From: JAPOUP01 sp026708635
Lineage (GTDB): Bacteria; Pseudomonadota; Alphaproteobacteria; Rhodobacterales; Rhodobacteraceae
Direction of reading: 5' to 3'
Assembly: GCA_965200115.1 (NCBI GenBank)
Contig: OZ241336.1
Location: 1,488,001-1,552,000, forward strand
Length of the DNA: 64,000 nucleotides
The notes under the pieces are model-generated. The model had not been told where the DNA came from. It saw only the letters and a program-made list of their open reading frames with translations, and searched no databases. The translations under genes were made by a program, and so were the position numbers. Positions 18,336-27,593 of this stretch are shown here, piece after piece. Positions within the stretch are counted from its first letter, which is position 1, and the number at the start of each line of letters is the position of its first letter.

Positions 18336-18823
18336 CGGCATGCAAGCGAGATCTTAGGAACGTCACCATCGATGACAGTGGTCTGCCGCCACCGACACCG
18401 GAGATAGAACAGGAGCGCAGGGTAGCTATTTTCGACCTGCTGGAGAGCAATTCCTTCTCGATAGCCGCGCGGAGCGGCAGGAAGGTTCCTGAAGGTCCCT
18501 ACGATCTCGATCTCTCTATCCGCGACGGGCGGCTTGTATTCAGCGTTGGGGCCGGGGACGGCTCGGATCCCGTGGAATTCCATCTCTCTCTCGGCCCCTT
18601 CCAGCAAACGGTCAAGGACTATTTCCAGATTTGCGAAAGCTACTTCGATGCCGTTCGGAAACTGCCGCCGAGCCGGATCGAGACCATCGACATGGCGCGG
18701 CGCGGGATTCACGACGAGGGAGCGAGGCTTCTGCGGGAGCGTCTGGAAGGAAAGGCGGTCGTCGACCTGGATACAGCCCGGCGACTGTTTACGTTGATCT
18801 GTGTCCTGCGCTGGGGAGGTTAG
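18332..18823 (+). CDS. UPF0262 family protein
   Basis: Conserved alphaproteobacterial protein of unknown function, 163 residues. The opening NVTIDDSGLPPPTPEIEQER and the later DMARRGIHDEGARLLRERL are the family signatures. It is soluble, with no membrane segments. It is always found near hisD and a low-molecular-weight phosphatase, as here, with a four-base overlap upstream and five bases to the next start. Confidence 0.9.
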   Translation: MTACKRDLRNVTIDDSGLPPPTPEIEQERRVAIFDLLESNSFSIAARSGRKVPEGPYDLDLSIRDGRLVFSVGAGDGSDPVEFHLSLGPFQQTVKDYFQICESYFDAVRKLPPSRIETIDMARRGIHDEGARLLRERLEGKAVVDLDTARRLFTLICVLRWGG

Positions 18824-18828
18824 GCGGA

Positions 18829-19293
18829 GTGCCTACCCGTCTTCCGTCGTCGGTGCTGTTCTGCTGTGACTACAACGCGGTGAGAAGCCCGATGGCGGAG
18901 GGTCTGATGAAGAGGCTCTACGGGCACGAGGTATATGTCCAGTCCGCCGGAGTCCGCAACGATCTGGAAATTGACGGATTCGCGATTTCGGTCTGTCAGG
19001 AGATCGGCGTGGAGCTTTCCCGTCATCGGGTCAGGTCTTTCGATGAAATGCAGGCCTGGGGCGATGATCTTTCCGGATTCGATCTCGTCGTGGCCCTGTC
19101 GCCGGCGAGCCAGCGCCAGGCGCTTGAGATGACCCGTATGTTCCACCTGGAGGTGGAGTATTGGCCGGTGCTTGATCCCACCGGGCTAGGGTCCCGGCGG
19201 GAGGAAAAGCTGAGCGCTTACCGTATGACGCGTGACCAGATCCGCGAGCGGATGCTCCAGCGGTTCGGCCCGGCGAGTGACGGGGACATATGA
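18829..19293 (+). CDS. Low-molecular-weight phosphatase-like protein
   Basis: 154-residue protein of the low-molecular-weight tyrosine phosphatase/arsenate reductase fold. The GTG at 18829 is the start that fits the spacing after UPF0262; the longer frame from 18631 lies inside that gene. The P-loop reads VLFCCDYNAVRSPMAEG, a C-x5-R-S type loop with the nucleophile Cys and the Arg; SAGVRNDLEIDGFA follows. A general-acid aspartate is likely in PVLDPTG. The physiological substrate is unknown. Confidence 0.82.
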   Translation: MPTRLPSSVLFCCDYNAVRSPMAEGLMKRLYGHEVYVQSAGVRNDLEIDGFAISVCQEIGVELSRHRVRSFDEMQAWGDDLSGFDLVVALSPASQRQALEMTRMFHLEVEYWPVLDPTGLGSRREEKLSAYRMTRDQIRERMLQRFGPASDGDI

Positions 19294-19571
19294 GTGAAAC
19301 GCCCGTGCCCGGGCCGCCCGGTCGACAGGATCCCGGTTCGCCCGGTTACTCACCGTGCGCGGTGTAATGCGCGGCGCCCGCGTCATCGGAAACGCTACCG
19401 GCTCGAACCGGTCCGCCGGAGGCGGCGGGTCTATCCGTCACGGCCGCCGGTGACGGTGATTCCCATCAATTTCCTATCGTCCCCAAAGGCAACCACGACG
19501 CTTGATCATTCACCGGAAATCCGTCAATTTACTTTCGCCCGCTCTATCGCGGGTTCCACAAAGGAGTGACC

Positions 19572-19790
19572 ATGGCCAAGGAAGAACTGCTCGAATTCCC
19601 CGGCGTCGTGAGAGAACTCCTGCCAAACGCGACGTTCAGGGTCGAGTTGGAGAACGGCCATGAAATCATCGCGCATACGGCGGGAAAAATGCGAAAGAAC
19701 CGGATCCGCGTGCTTGCGGGCGATCGGGTGCAGGTCGAGATGACCCCATATGATCTAACCAAAGGCAGGATAAATTACCGCTTCAAGTAA
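19572..19790 (+). CDS. infA: Translation initiation factor IF-1
   Basis: 72-residue OB-fold protein that helps 30S initiation. MAKEELLEFPGVVRELLPN at 19572 is the universal start, preceded by an AAGGAG ribosome-binding site at 19560; the in-frame ATG six bases earlier is less likely. ENGHEIIAHTAGKMRKNRIR and LTKGRINYRFK are the standard family sequence. It lies in its own transcription unit with maf, after a 278-base gap that should contain its promoter. Confidence 0.98.
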   Translation: MAKEELLEFPGVVRELLPNATFRVELENGHEIIAHTAGKMRKNRIRVLAGDRVQVEMTPYDLTKGRINYRFK

Positions 19791-19799
19791 GTCAGGTCC

Positions 19800-20363
19800 A
19801 TGCGCCTGATTCTGGGCTCGGGCAGTCCGAGGCGCCTCGAGCTTCTTTCGCAGCTCGGGCTGCGGCCGGACGAGGTGCGCCCACCCAAGGTGGACGAAAC
19901 GCCGATGGCCGGCGAGACTCCGCTCATCTACTGCCGACGCGTCGCGCACGGCAAGGCGGAGGCGATCCCGGCCCGGGGCGGTGAGGTGATCCTGTGTGCG
20001 GACACGGTAGTCGCGCTCGGTCGCCGCATACTGGGCAAACCACTTAACGAGCGGGACGCGGCGCGGATGCTCGCGCTTCTCTCTGGGCGGCGGCATCGAG
20101 TGATCACCACCGTAGTCGTCAAGACATGTGAACGCGTCCTGGAACGGACGGTGGTAACTGCCGTTAAGGTCAAACGGCTGTCCCGGGAGGAAATTGACGG
20201 ATATATCGCCGATGGGGACTGGCGCGGCAAGGCGGGGGCTTACGCGATCCAGGGAGCGGCAGGCGCGTTCGTTCCCTGGATCCAGGGTTCTTTCAGTGCG
20301 GTCATGGGACTGCCGGTTTACGAAACCGCGCAGCTTCTGCGCGCCGCCGGCTATCGAGCCTGA
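19800..20363 (+). CDS. maf: Maf-type nucleoside triphosphate pyrophosphatase
   Basis: House-cleaning pyrophosphatase that hydrolyses non-canonical or pyrimidine NTPs to the monophosphates. 187 residues. The signature GSGSPRRLELLSQLGL opens the protein; the catalytic ILCADTVVALG and GDWRGKAGAYAIQGAA segments follow. It starts nine bases after infA, as usual in alphaproteobacteria. In many relatives rng and yacG follow maf; here the next gene is an unrelated SDR. Confidence 0.95.
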   Translation: MRLILGSGSPRRLELLSQLGLRPDEVRPPKVDETPMAGETPLIYCRRVAHGKAEAIPARGGEVILCADTVVALGRRILGKPLNERDAARMLALLSGRRHRVITTVVVKTCERVLERTVVTAVKVKRLSREEIDGYIADGDWRGKAGAYAIQGAAGAFVPWIQGSFSAVMGLPVYETAQLLRAAGYRA

Positions 20364-20466
20364 CAGGTATGGAGGTACCGTCCTTGCCCTCGGCACGCCA
20401 GTTCAGCTGTGACCCACCGCGGTGTCAAGAACCGCCTGCGGGCAACGCGGTAGGTAGAGCGTACGA

Positions 20467-21300
20467 ATGGCTGAACGTTCGATACTGATCACCGGATGCT
20501 CCTCGGGCATCGGGTACGACGCGGCCCACACCCTCAGGAGGCGTGGATGGAACGTATTCGCGGCATGCCGCACGGAAACCGACTGTCAACGCCTGCGCTC
20601 GGAAGGCCTGAGGAGTCCCCGGCTCGATTACCGTGACGGCCAGAGCATCAAGAACGCGCTTGAAGAAGTCCTGCTTGTCACCGGGGGGACTCTGGACGCG
20701 CTTTTTAACAACGGCGCGTACGGTCTACCCGGCGCGACTGAGGATCTTCCAACCGACGCGCTACGCGCGATTTTCGAAACCAACTTCTTTGGATGGCACG
20801 AACTGACCCGCTCCGTCATTCCGGTAATGCGCGGACAGGGATATGGCCGCATTGTCCAGTGTTCGTCCGTTCTGGGCTTCATCCCCATGCGCTGGCGCGC
20901 CGCGTATGTAGCCACGAAACATGCGCTTGAGGGCTATACCGATACGTTGAGACTCGAGATGAGAGGCACACCGATCCATGTATCCCTCATCCAGCCGGGG
21001 CCAATCACCACGAAATTCCGGGAAAACGCCGTCCCCCATTTCGAACGCTGGATTGACTGGAAAAATTCCACTCACGCCGCAGAGTATCGGGCGCGGCTTG
21101 TCGAGCGGCTTTACGCCTCCAACACCTCTCCCGATCCCTTTGAGCTTCCGCCCGCCGCCGTCACTCGGAAACTGGTCCACGCTCTCGAAACCCGCCGGCC
21201 TCGGCCCCGCTATTACGTCACCAAGGTAACACACATCGCTGGCGCGATGCGGCGCCTGCTTTCGACACGCGCACTGGATCAGCTTATCGCAAGCCGCTGA
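20467..21300 (+). CDS. Short-chain dehydrogenase/reductase
   Basis: 277-residue classical SDR, an NAD(P)-dependent oxidoreductase of unknown substrate. The cofactor motif is ITGCSSGIG, LFNNGAYG is the NNAG-like strand, the catalytic serine is in VQCSSVLG and the YVATK motif has the Tyr-x3-Lys pair. The C-terminal 80 residues form the extended tail seen in retinol-dehydrogenase-like SDRs. It stands alone after maf with a 103-base gap. Confidence 0.88.
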   Translation: MAERSILITGCSSGIGYDAAHTLRRRGWNVFAACRTETDCQRLRSEGLRSPRLDYRDGQSIKNALEEVLLVTGGTLDALFNNGAYGLPGATEDLPTDALRAIFETNFFGWHELTRSVIPVMRGQGYGRIVQCSSVLGFIPMRWRAAYVATKHALEGYTDTLRLEMRGTPIHVSLIQPGPITTKFRENAVPHFERWIDWKNSTHAAEYRARLVERLYASNTSPDPFELPPAAVTRKLVHALETRRPRPRYYVTKVTHIAGAMRRLLSTRALDQLIASR

Positions 21301-21392
21301 CAGACGCCACCAGCGGACCATCCCGCCAGGCCTTCGCTTTTGGGGAAGTTTCGGGTAGAAGCGCATAACGACCGATCCTTAGGGGCAGTTGA

Positions 21393-21602
21393 ATGTGGCA
21401 GGATCCACTCTTTTTCGTTGTCGCCGCCTCCATTCTGATCGTTCTGGTTATCCTGATGATCGGTATCGGCGGCTTCGCGCGAGGCGGCGAATTCAACCGT
21501 AAACACGCCAACCGGATCATGCGTTACCGAATCGCGGCTCAGGCGATCGCTGTCCTGATGATCCTGGCGTTCGTCTATTTCCGCCGGGTGGAGGGTGGCT
21601 GA
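21393..21602 (+). CDS. Twin-transmembrane HIG1-like small protein
   Basis: 69-residue protein with two membrane helices (about 6 to 28 and 47 to 64) joined by a basic loop rich in Arg, Asn and Lys (RGGEFNRKHANRIMRYR). This hairpin layout resembles the hypoxia-induced/HIG1 type found at this locus in Rhodobacterales, where relatives stabilise respiratory oxidases; that role here is inference. The stop overlaps the ATG of the adenosyltransferase by one base. Confidence 0.8.
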   Translation: MWQDPLFFVVAASILIVLVILMIGIGGFARGGEFNRKHANRIMRYRIAAQAIAVLMILAFVYFRRVEGG

Positions 21603-22174
21603 TGGTTGTACTGAACAGGATTTACACAAAAACCGGCGACGCGGGCGAGACCGCGCTCGGCAACGGTGTGCGGGTTCCCAAAACCTCCGTGCGCGTCCAG
21701 GCCTATGGTACCGTCGATGAAGCCAATGCCACCATTGGAATGGCGCGACTGCACGCCGATGGCCATCTGGACTCACGGCTTTCCAGCATCCAGAACGATC
21801 TCTTCGACCTGGGCGCGGATCTCTGCCGTCCATGTTCGGGAGAGGATGCCGACGCGGATCATGCGCCGCTTCGCGTTTCGGATAGCCAGGTGTCGAGGCT
21901 CGAAACCGAGATCGATGAAATGAACGGCGACCTGAAGCCACTTGGAAGCTTCATCCTCCCGGGAGGCACCGCACTGGCCGCACACCTGCATCTTTGCAGA
22001 ACGGTATCACGGCGTGCCGAACGGCTGACCGTTGAGCTTGCCACCGCCGAAAGCGTCAACCCGGCGGCGCTGAGGTATCTAAATCGCCTGAGTGACTGGC
22101 TATTCGTTGCGGCCCGGATCGCCAATGACCGTGGCGTCGGCGACGTGCTATGGGTACCGGGGGGCAATCGTTGA
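21602..22174 (+). CDS. Cob(I)yrinic acid a,c-diamide adenosyltransferase (PduO type)
   Basis: Transfers adenosyl from ATP to cobalamin to give coenzyme B12, needed by mutases such as ethylmalonyl-CoA mutase. 190 residues. The ATP-binding opening RIYTKTGDAGETALGNGVRV is typical, ILPGGTALAAHLHLCRTVSRRAERL carries the central motif, and NRLSDWLFVAARIAN is the C-terminal signature. Coupled to the twin-TM gene upstream. It fits the cobalamin theme of the cobN/cobW region 30 kb away and the mcd gene. Confidence 0.93.
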   Translation: MVVLNRIYTKTGDAGETALGNGVRVPKTSVRVQAYGTVDEANATIGMARLHADGHLDSRLSSIQNDLFDLGADLCRPCSGEDADADHAPLRVSDSQVSRLETEIDEMNGDLKPLGSFILPGGTALAAHLHLCRTVSRRAERLTVELATAESVNPAALRYLNRLSDWLFVAARIANDRGVGDVLWVPGGNR

Positions 22175-22532
22175 ATCCATTTTCCGGGGCTCCCCCATAC
22201 CCGCGGCGATCCCGCATGGCACAGGGAGCGTAGAGTCAAGGCTGACAGGAATCCCCGATCGGCCCTGATGGCCACATGCTCCGGGCAATGTCCCAAATTC
22301 CAGGAAAGCGGGCGAGCGTCGATGGATACCTTCAGGTCCGTCCTGGCGTCGGAGCGGTGCCGGCGGTTGCGCGGTTCGGTTACTTCGAGCCTCGGTTAGC
22401 CTGATCATAATGCGCCGACGCGGCAATTTTTCGCTGTTTTCCGGACTTGCAAGCCAGTAACAGGGCGAAGGACCGAACTGCCGGCCGAAGGTACGGCGAT
22501 TTTCCGTTGGGATTTTCATTGGAGAGACCCGC
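22175..22532. other. Leader of the etf operon, no gene seen
   Basis: About 360 bases between the adenosyltransferase and etfB. No supported coding frame. A GGAGAG sequence just before 22533 serves as the etfB ribosome-binding site. The promoter should lie here but no consensus pair was clear. Confidence 0.5.
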
Positions 22533-23294
22533 ATGAAGGTACTGGTGCCTGTCAAGCGCGTAATTGACTACAACGTAAAAGTCCGCGTGAAAGCCGACGG
22601 ATCGGGTGTCGATCTGGCGCACGTCAAGATGTCCATGAATCCGTTTGACGAAATAGCCGTGGAAGAGGCCATTCGCCTGAAAGAGGCGGGAAAGGCGGAT
22701 GAGACCGTTGCGGTCTCAATCGGTGTCAAACAAAGTCAGGAGACCCTGCGTACCGCGCTGGCAATGGGTGTTGACCGCGCCATAATCGTGGAGGCGGCGG
22801 AAGACGTCCATACGGATATCGAACCGCTCGCGGTCGCGAAAATTCTCAACGCCATTGTCGAGGAGGAAAAACCCGGCCTCATACTTTGTGGAAAGCAGGC
22901 GATAGACAATGATATGAACGCGACTGGCCAGATGCTGGCGGCCCTGGCCAATTGGTCCCAGGCGACATTCGCCTCGAAAATCGATATCGAAGGAGATCAC
23001 GCGCTCGTGACGCGTGAAGTCGATGGTGGATTGCAGACGATCCGGGTCAGGATGCCGACTGTCATCACCGTCGACCTGAGGCTCAACGAACCTCGCTACG
23101 CATCGCTTCCAAACATCATGAAGGCGAAACGAAAACCGCTGGATGTGAAGACTCCCGCCGATTATGGGGTCGATGTGGCGCCTAGGCTGGAAATCCTTAG
23201 AACGGACGAACCGGAATCTCGGAAAGCGGGGGTAATACTCGGTTCGGTTGATGAACTGGTTGAGAAACTCAGGGACGAAGCGGGGGTGATCTGA
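22533..23294 (+). CDS. etfB: Electron transfer flavoprotein beta subunit
   Basis: AMP-binding subunit of the soluble ETF heterodimer that takes electrons from acyl-CoA dehydrogenases. 253 residues. MKVLVPVKRVIDYNVKVR is the standard start. The AMP/FAD region GKQAIDNDMNATGQMLAALA and the signature VDLRLNEPRYASLPNIMKAK, which contacts the dehydrogenase partners, are present. Its stop overlaps the etfA ATG. Confidence 0.97.
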   Translation: MKVLVPVKRVIDYNVKVRVKADGSGVDLAHVKMSMNPFDEIAVEEAIRLKEAGKADETVAVSIGVKQSQETLRTALAMGVDRAIIVEAAEDVHTDIEPLAVAKILNAIVEEEKPGLILCGKQAIDNDMNATGQMLAALANWSQATFASKIDIEGDHALVTREVDGGLQTIRVRMPTVITVDLRLNEPRYASLPNIMKAKRKPLDVKTPADYGVDVAPRLEILRTDEPESRKAGVILGSVDELVEKLRDEAGVI

Positions 23295-24220
23295 TGGCTG
23301 TTCTTCTGCTTGGCGAAGTGAACAACGGCGAGCTTTCGCTTGACGCAACCGCGAAGACAGTTACCGCCGCCGCGCCTTTGGGCGATGTCACGATACTATG
23401 CGCCGGGGCGTCGGCAACCGAAGCCTCCAGAACGGCTGCGGGGATCGATGGCGTTTCAAAGGTGCTCTGCGCGGAGAATCAGGCGCTGGGCCATAGGCTT
23501 GCGGAAACGACGGCGGAATTGATCGTCTCACTGGCGGAAAGCTATACCCACATCCTCGCTCCGGCGACGACAGATGCGAAAAACGTGATGCCGCGTGTCG
23601 CGGCGCTGCTGGACGTCATGGTGATCTCTGACGTTTCAGGCATAGTGGACGGCGAGACCTTCGAACGTCCGATCTACGCCGGAAACGCGATACAGACGGT
23701 GAAGTCCCGCGATGGAGTCAAAGTGGTGACCATACGGACGTCCACTTTCGACGCCGCGGGCGAAGGCGCGCCGGTGCCGGTGGAAAACGTTTCGTTCGGC
23801 GGAAAGTCGGGTCTATCCGAATGGATCGAGGACAGGATGGCCGACAGCGGGCGGCCGGAACTGACAAGCGCCGGCATTGTCGTATCCGGTGGCCGTGGCG
23901 TCGGTTCGGAGGAGGACTTCCAACTTATCGAGAAGCTTGCGGACAAACTTGGCGCGGCCGTTGGCGCCAGCCGCGCGGCCGTCGATTCAGGCTACGCGCC
24001 AAACGATTGGCAGGTCGGGCAGACCGGAAAGGTGGTCGCTCCGGATCTATACGTCGCTGTCGGTATCTCCGGCGCCATCCAGCATCTGGCGGGCATGAAG
24101 GATTCGAAAGTGATCGTCGCCATCAACAAGGATGAGGAAGCCCCGATTTTCCAGGTGGCCGATTACGGGTTGGTGGACAACCTGTTCGACGCCATACCAA
24201 AGTTGATCGAGAAGCTGTAG
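23294..24220 (+). CDS. etfA: Electron transfer flavoprotein alpha subunit
   Basis: FAD-binding subunit of ETF, 308 residues. The C-terminal FAD site shows VVSGGRGVGSEEDF, GASRAAVDSGYAPNDWQVGQ, ISGAIQHLAGMKDSKVIVA and INKDEEAPIFQVADYG. Coupled to etfB by the ATGA-type junction. Likely electron acceptor for Mcd (42.5 kb) and other acyl-CoA dehydrogenases, passing electrons to ETF-quinone oxidoreductase. Confidence 0.97.
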   Translation: MAVLLLGEVNNGELSLDATAKTVTAAAPLGDVTILCAGASATEASRTAAGIDGVSKVLCAENQALGHRLAETTAELIVSLAESYTHILAPATTDAKNVMPRVAALLDVMVISDVSGIVDGETFERPIYAGNAIQTVKSRDGVKVVTIRTSTFDAAGEGAPVPVENVSFGGKSGLSEWIEDRMADSGRPELTSAGIVVSGGRGVGSEEDFQLIEKLADKLGAAVGASRAAVDSGYAPNDWQVGQTGKVVAPDLYVAVGISGAIQHLAGMKDSKVIVAINKDEEAPIFQVADYGLVDNLFDAIPKLIEKL

Positions 24221-24882
24221 AACCGTACATGCCCTTACGCGGAAAACGGCCGGCAAACGGCGGAACGCTCAGGGAATGATCCGTGACCGGGGCGGAGTGC
24301 GCGGTCCATGCCTTCCGGGCTTTCATCATCAGGGTCCGCGGGTCGGAAAGTCGGTTGTCGTGATAGCCCACCGGGCGGGCGATAACTGACCGGAGGCGTA
24401 ACCGCGCCGACCACCGGATCACCATCCCGCTCCCCCAAATTTATCGAGGAAGAAAAGACGCGTTTCGCGACGCTTGACCTTTACGTCACCGCACTTGCGC
24501 TGCCCGCTCAAGCCGACAGCCACCTCTTCGAGCGGACCGCGTGGAGCGGCAGCTTTCAGACTGTGCCAAGCCTGCCATGTCACCGTTGACGACGAACGGA
24601 ACACGATGGCGGGAAATGCGTCAGCCACGGGTTCGCGAAGTGGGTCCAGGGCGCCTTTCCCCGGAAGCTGGAGCGCCGCGCGGGATGGCCCGAACGGGAC
24701 GGCGGGGTATGGCCGGGGGTCAGGCTGAACGACCGGTGCGGACACTTCCGTCCGGCGGACGAACCGGTGAGAAAGGTCAGGGCGGACAAAATACCTCTTT
24801 GACCGACGCAAGTGCGGCCTGCCCCTTGCGTCGTTGTCTTCCACCCGCATATTGTCCGCCGGACAGGCGGAAGGGTTCGCAG
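24221..24882. other. Long gap without a supported gene, etfA to hbd
   Basis: About 660 bases. Reading frames are present, one continuous with hbd, but none shows family similarity. No hairpin with a T-run was seen. Confidence 0.5.
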
Positions 24883-25758
24883 ATGACAATAGAAACGGTT
24901 GGAGTCGTCGGCGCCGGCCAGATGGGCAATGGAATCGCCCATGTTCTGGCGCTGGCCGGCTATAGGGTGAAGCTGAATGACATCAGCAGGGAGGCGCTCG
25001 ACACCGCATCCGGACTGATTCGGCGCAACATGGACCGCCAGGTATCACGCGGCAAAATCGCGGAATCGGAACGCGACGCGGCGCTGGACAGAATCTCGAT
25101 GACCATGACGCTTGGTGAACTCGGCGCAGCCGATCTCGTCATCGAAGCCGCAACGGAGCGCGAAACCGTAAAGCAGGCGATTTTCGAAGATCTGACGCCA
25201 CATCTCAAACCACATACGATCCTTACCTCAAACACATCGTCGATTTCCATCACCCGCCTGGCCAGTCGCACCGACCGCCCCGAAAAGTTCATGGGGTTCC
25301 ACTTCATGAATCCCGTACCGGTGATGCAACTGGTGGAACTGATCAGGGGAATTGCGACCGATGACGAGACTTACAGGAGCTGTCTGGGTGTGGTTGAGAG
25401 ACTCGGGAAGACGGCGGCTTCGGCGGAGGACTTCCCGGCCTTCATCGTCAACCGGATCCTGATGCCGATGATTAACGAAGCGGTCTACACACTCTACGAG
25501 GGTGTAGGAAGCGTGGCTTCGATCGACTCCGCGATGAAACTCGGGACTAACCATCCAATGGGACCGTTGGAACTCGCCGATTTCATCGGACTCGACACTT
25601 GCCTTGCGATTATGAACGTACTGCACGACGGGCTCGCCGATACCAAATACCGCCCTTGCCCGCTTCTTACGAAATATGTCGAGGCGGGATGGCTCGGCCG
25701 CAAGACCCAGCGCGGCTTCTACGACTATCGTGCGACCCCGCCCGTGCCAACGCGCTAA
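24883..25758 (+). CDS. hbd: 3-hydroxybutyryl-CoA dehydrogenase
   Basis: NAD(P)-dependent oxidation of (S)-3-hydroxyacyl-CoA to 3-oxoacyl-CoA. The start at 24883 gives 291 residues, the normal length. The Rossmann motif is VGVVGAGQMGNGIAHVLALA, the catalytic histidine lies in MGFHFMNPVPVMQLVE, and NRILMPMINEAVYTLYEG plus NHPMGPLELADFIGLDT are the C-terminal signature. etfB-etfA-hbd is a common alphaproteobacterial order. It converges on an acyltransferase gene with a four-base overlap. Confidence 0.95.
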   Translation: MTIETVGVVGAGQMGNGIAHVLALAGYRVKLNDISREALDTASGLIRRNMDRQVSRGKIAESERDAALDRISMTMTLGELGAADLVIEAATERETVKQAIFEDLTPHLKPHTILTSNTSSISITRLASRTDRPEKFMGFHFMNPVPVMQLVELIRGIATDDETYRSCLGVVERLGKTAASAEDFPAFIVNRILMPMINEAVYTLYEGVGSVASIDSAMKLGTNHPMGPLELADFIGLDTCLAIMNVLHDGLADTKYRPCPLLTKYVEAGWLGRKTQRGFYDYRATPPVPTR

Positions 25759-26663
25759 TCCGTTTCCTTGAGTGCCAGCGTTCCGGAACGGAGCCACGCC
25801 ACGAACGCCCGGGGATCCCTGATGCGTTTCTCGACCTCCTCCGGGTCGATCGGATGTCCGATGACCGGTTTCTGCGGCTTCCTGCAGGCGGCGACGATCT
25901 CATGAAGCAGCAACCCCTGCCGCAGGGTCGCTGACACCCGGTTGGCCATCTGGTACCAGCGCGAATTCGAACCGGGGAAGTAGATCGGCACGATCGACGC
26001 GCCAGACCGGCGTATCATCTTCGCGGTGAACACGTTCCACTCCGCCTCGACGACAGGACCGAACATCGTCTCCGACGACGCGACGACGCCGGAAGGGAAG
26101 AGCGCCACGACACCACCGTGGGACAGCTGCTCCATTGCCGCGGCCCGCATTTCAATGCCTTTTTTCTGCGCCTCCTCTTCGTGCGGGAATGGAACCGGTA
26201 TCATGAAGCTTCCGGCGATCTCGTCAATGCTGGTGAGGATCGAACGTGTCAGAACCTTGTAGTCAATCCGCGTCCGGCTAATGAGATCCGAGATGATCAT
26301 TCCGTCAACAAGCCCATGTGGGTGGTTGGCGACGATTACCACCGGGCCCTTCGCCGGAATGCGCCGAAGCTGTTCGTGTGGAGTCTGTATGTCGATCCGC
26401 ATCACTTCCAGTGCATCGCGCCAGTATGTGCGCCTATCATGAGGGCCGAGGCGCTGAAATTCACGCAGCATACGGATGATGGTGATCTTTCCGGTGAGCC
26501 ACTCGATAGCGCGGATCGTGTTAGCCTTCCAGGAACTGTCAAATGAGTTGGCATAGGTCAGCTGCCGGCGGTCATATTTCACTACCTGCCCGGCGGGTGA
26601 GGGGCGAGGCGAAAGTCCTTCCTGAACCAAAGAAGGCCGCTGCTGCGAAGTACCGTCCACCAA
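25755..26663 (-). CDS. Lysophospholipid acyltransferase-family protein
   Basis: 302-residue glycerolipid acyltransferase-like protein. The catalytic H-x4-D box reads NHPHGLVDG (about 114), followed by block III FPSGVVA (about 190) and IVPIYFPGSN. Such enzymes acylate lysophosphatidate or related lipids at the membrane; the exact acceptor cannot be told (PlsC-like or an ornithine-lipid enzyme). The N-terminal 45 residues are poorly conserved and the start may be internal. It is 29 bases downstream of HPr on the same strand. Confidence 0.82.
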   Translation of the reverse strand: MVDGTSQQRPSLVQEGLSPRPSPAGQVVKYDRRQLTYANSFDSSWKANTIRAIEWLTGKITIIRMLREFQRLGPHDRRTYWRDALEVMRIDIQTPHEQLRRIPAKGPVVIVANHPHGLVDGMIISDLISRTRIDYKVLTRSILTSIDEIAGSFMIPVPFPHEEEAQKKGIEMRAAAMEQLSHGGVVALFPSGVVASSETMFGPVVEAEWNVFTAKMIRRSGASIVPIYFPGSNSRWYQMANRVSATLRQGLLLHEIVAACRKPQKPVIGHPIDPEEVEKRIRDPRAFVAWLRSGTLALKETD

Positions 26664-26692
26664 AGCCGACCGCCTCCCTCCGGAAACAGTAC

Positions 26693-26980
26693 CTAGTCGT
26701 CCTCACCGAACCGATCGGCAACCAGCGCCTCCAGTGCGCCGGCCAGCCGCTCGGCGTCCGCACCGCCAGTCCGCACCTCAATAGAGGTTCCTTTCGACGC
26801 TGCCAACATCAAAAGCCCCATAATGCTGTCCCCCGACGCCTCAACCCCGTCCCTGGAAACCGTAGCTGTAGCGTCGTGGGTCTCAACAACCTCAACAAAC
26901 TTTGCCGAAGCCCTGGCGTGCAATCCCTTTTCGTTTATGATCCTGATGGTGCGCGTAACCATATCATCTTCTCGGGCCAT
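26693..26980 (-). CDS. Phosphocarrier protein HPr (regulatory PTS)
   Basis: 95-residue HPr-like protein. The phosphorylated histidine is in NEKGLHARASAKFVEV, and the regulatory serine target of HPr kinase is in GDSIMGLLMLAASKG. No sugar permease genes are nearby, matching the incomplete PTS of alphaproteobacteria used for regulation. Its ATG shares a base with the EIIA stop (TAATG). A second methionine at residue 7 is an alternative start. Confidence 0.95.
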   Translation of the reverse strand: MAREDDMVTRTIRIINEKGLHARASAKFVEVVETHDATATVSRDGVEASGDSIMGLLMLAASKGTSIEVRTGGADAERLAGALEALVADRFGEDD

Positions 26981-27372
26981 TATTCCACGGCACCATTGAA
27001 ACTGTCGATATATTTCCTGCCGGCTTCCAGCGCCCTCGCGACGGCGTCCTCGACTTCCAGATGACGAGATTTCGCCAGCTTGACAAGCATTGGAAGGTTG
27101 GCGCCATAGATGATCCTACGGTTCTCGGGCGCGCAGGCTCTCAGGGAGAGGTTACAGGGGGAACCACCGAACATGTCCGTCACAACTACGACGCCTTTGC
27201 CGGAGTCAACGCCATCCGCGGCGGCGCAGATCTCCTCCTGTTTGTCCGTACGGTCATGGTGAGGCTCAATCGCGATCGCTCGGATTCCGCGCTGCGACCC
27301 AACAACATGTTCGGTTGCGGCCAGATACTCGCGGGCCAAACCTCCGTGAGCTACGATGACGATACCGATCAC
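26980..27372 (-). CDS. PTS EIIA component, mannose type
   Basis: 130-residue cytosolic EIIA. A GTG at 27372 starts at VIGIVIVAHGGLAREYL; the histidine in VAHGG is the phosphorylation site. VVVVTDMFGGSPCNLSL is the other family signature. It receives phosphate from HPr and acts as a sensor or regulator in these bacteria. A 221-base gap separates it from hprK, where relatives usually have rapZ. Confidence 0.93.
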   Translation of the reverse strand: MIGIVIVAHGGLAREYLAATEHVVGSQRGIRAIAIEPHHDRTDKQEEICAAADGVDSGKGVVVVTDMFGGSPCNLSLRACAPENRRIIYGANLPMLVKLAKSRHLEVEDAVARALEAGRKYIDSFNGAVE

Positions 27373-27593
27373 ATGTCTATCCCGACCCAGCCGACAGCGC
27401 TGGCCAGACACGCCGTCTCCATTTCTTGCCGCATATAGAAACCTGTGGTCAAATCTTTACAAGCGCATTCATGCCAGTTTCCGAGACCTGCAGCCGCATC
27501 GGATCGGGTGCGCAGGTTGGCGGAATCACCATTCTTCCCAATCTCCGCGACCGACCGAATATTCCTGAAGATGGCCCGCGCCACTCCCGGGCG

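Noticed and set aside
24541..24882. N-terminal extension of hbd by 114 codons
   Set aside because: The family starts at 24883; the upstream residues are unlike any dehydrogenase and no ribosome-binding site supports them.
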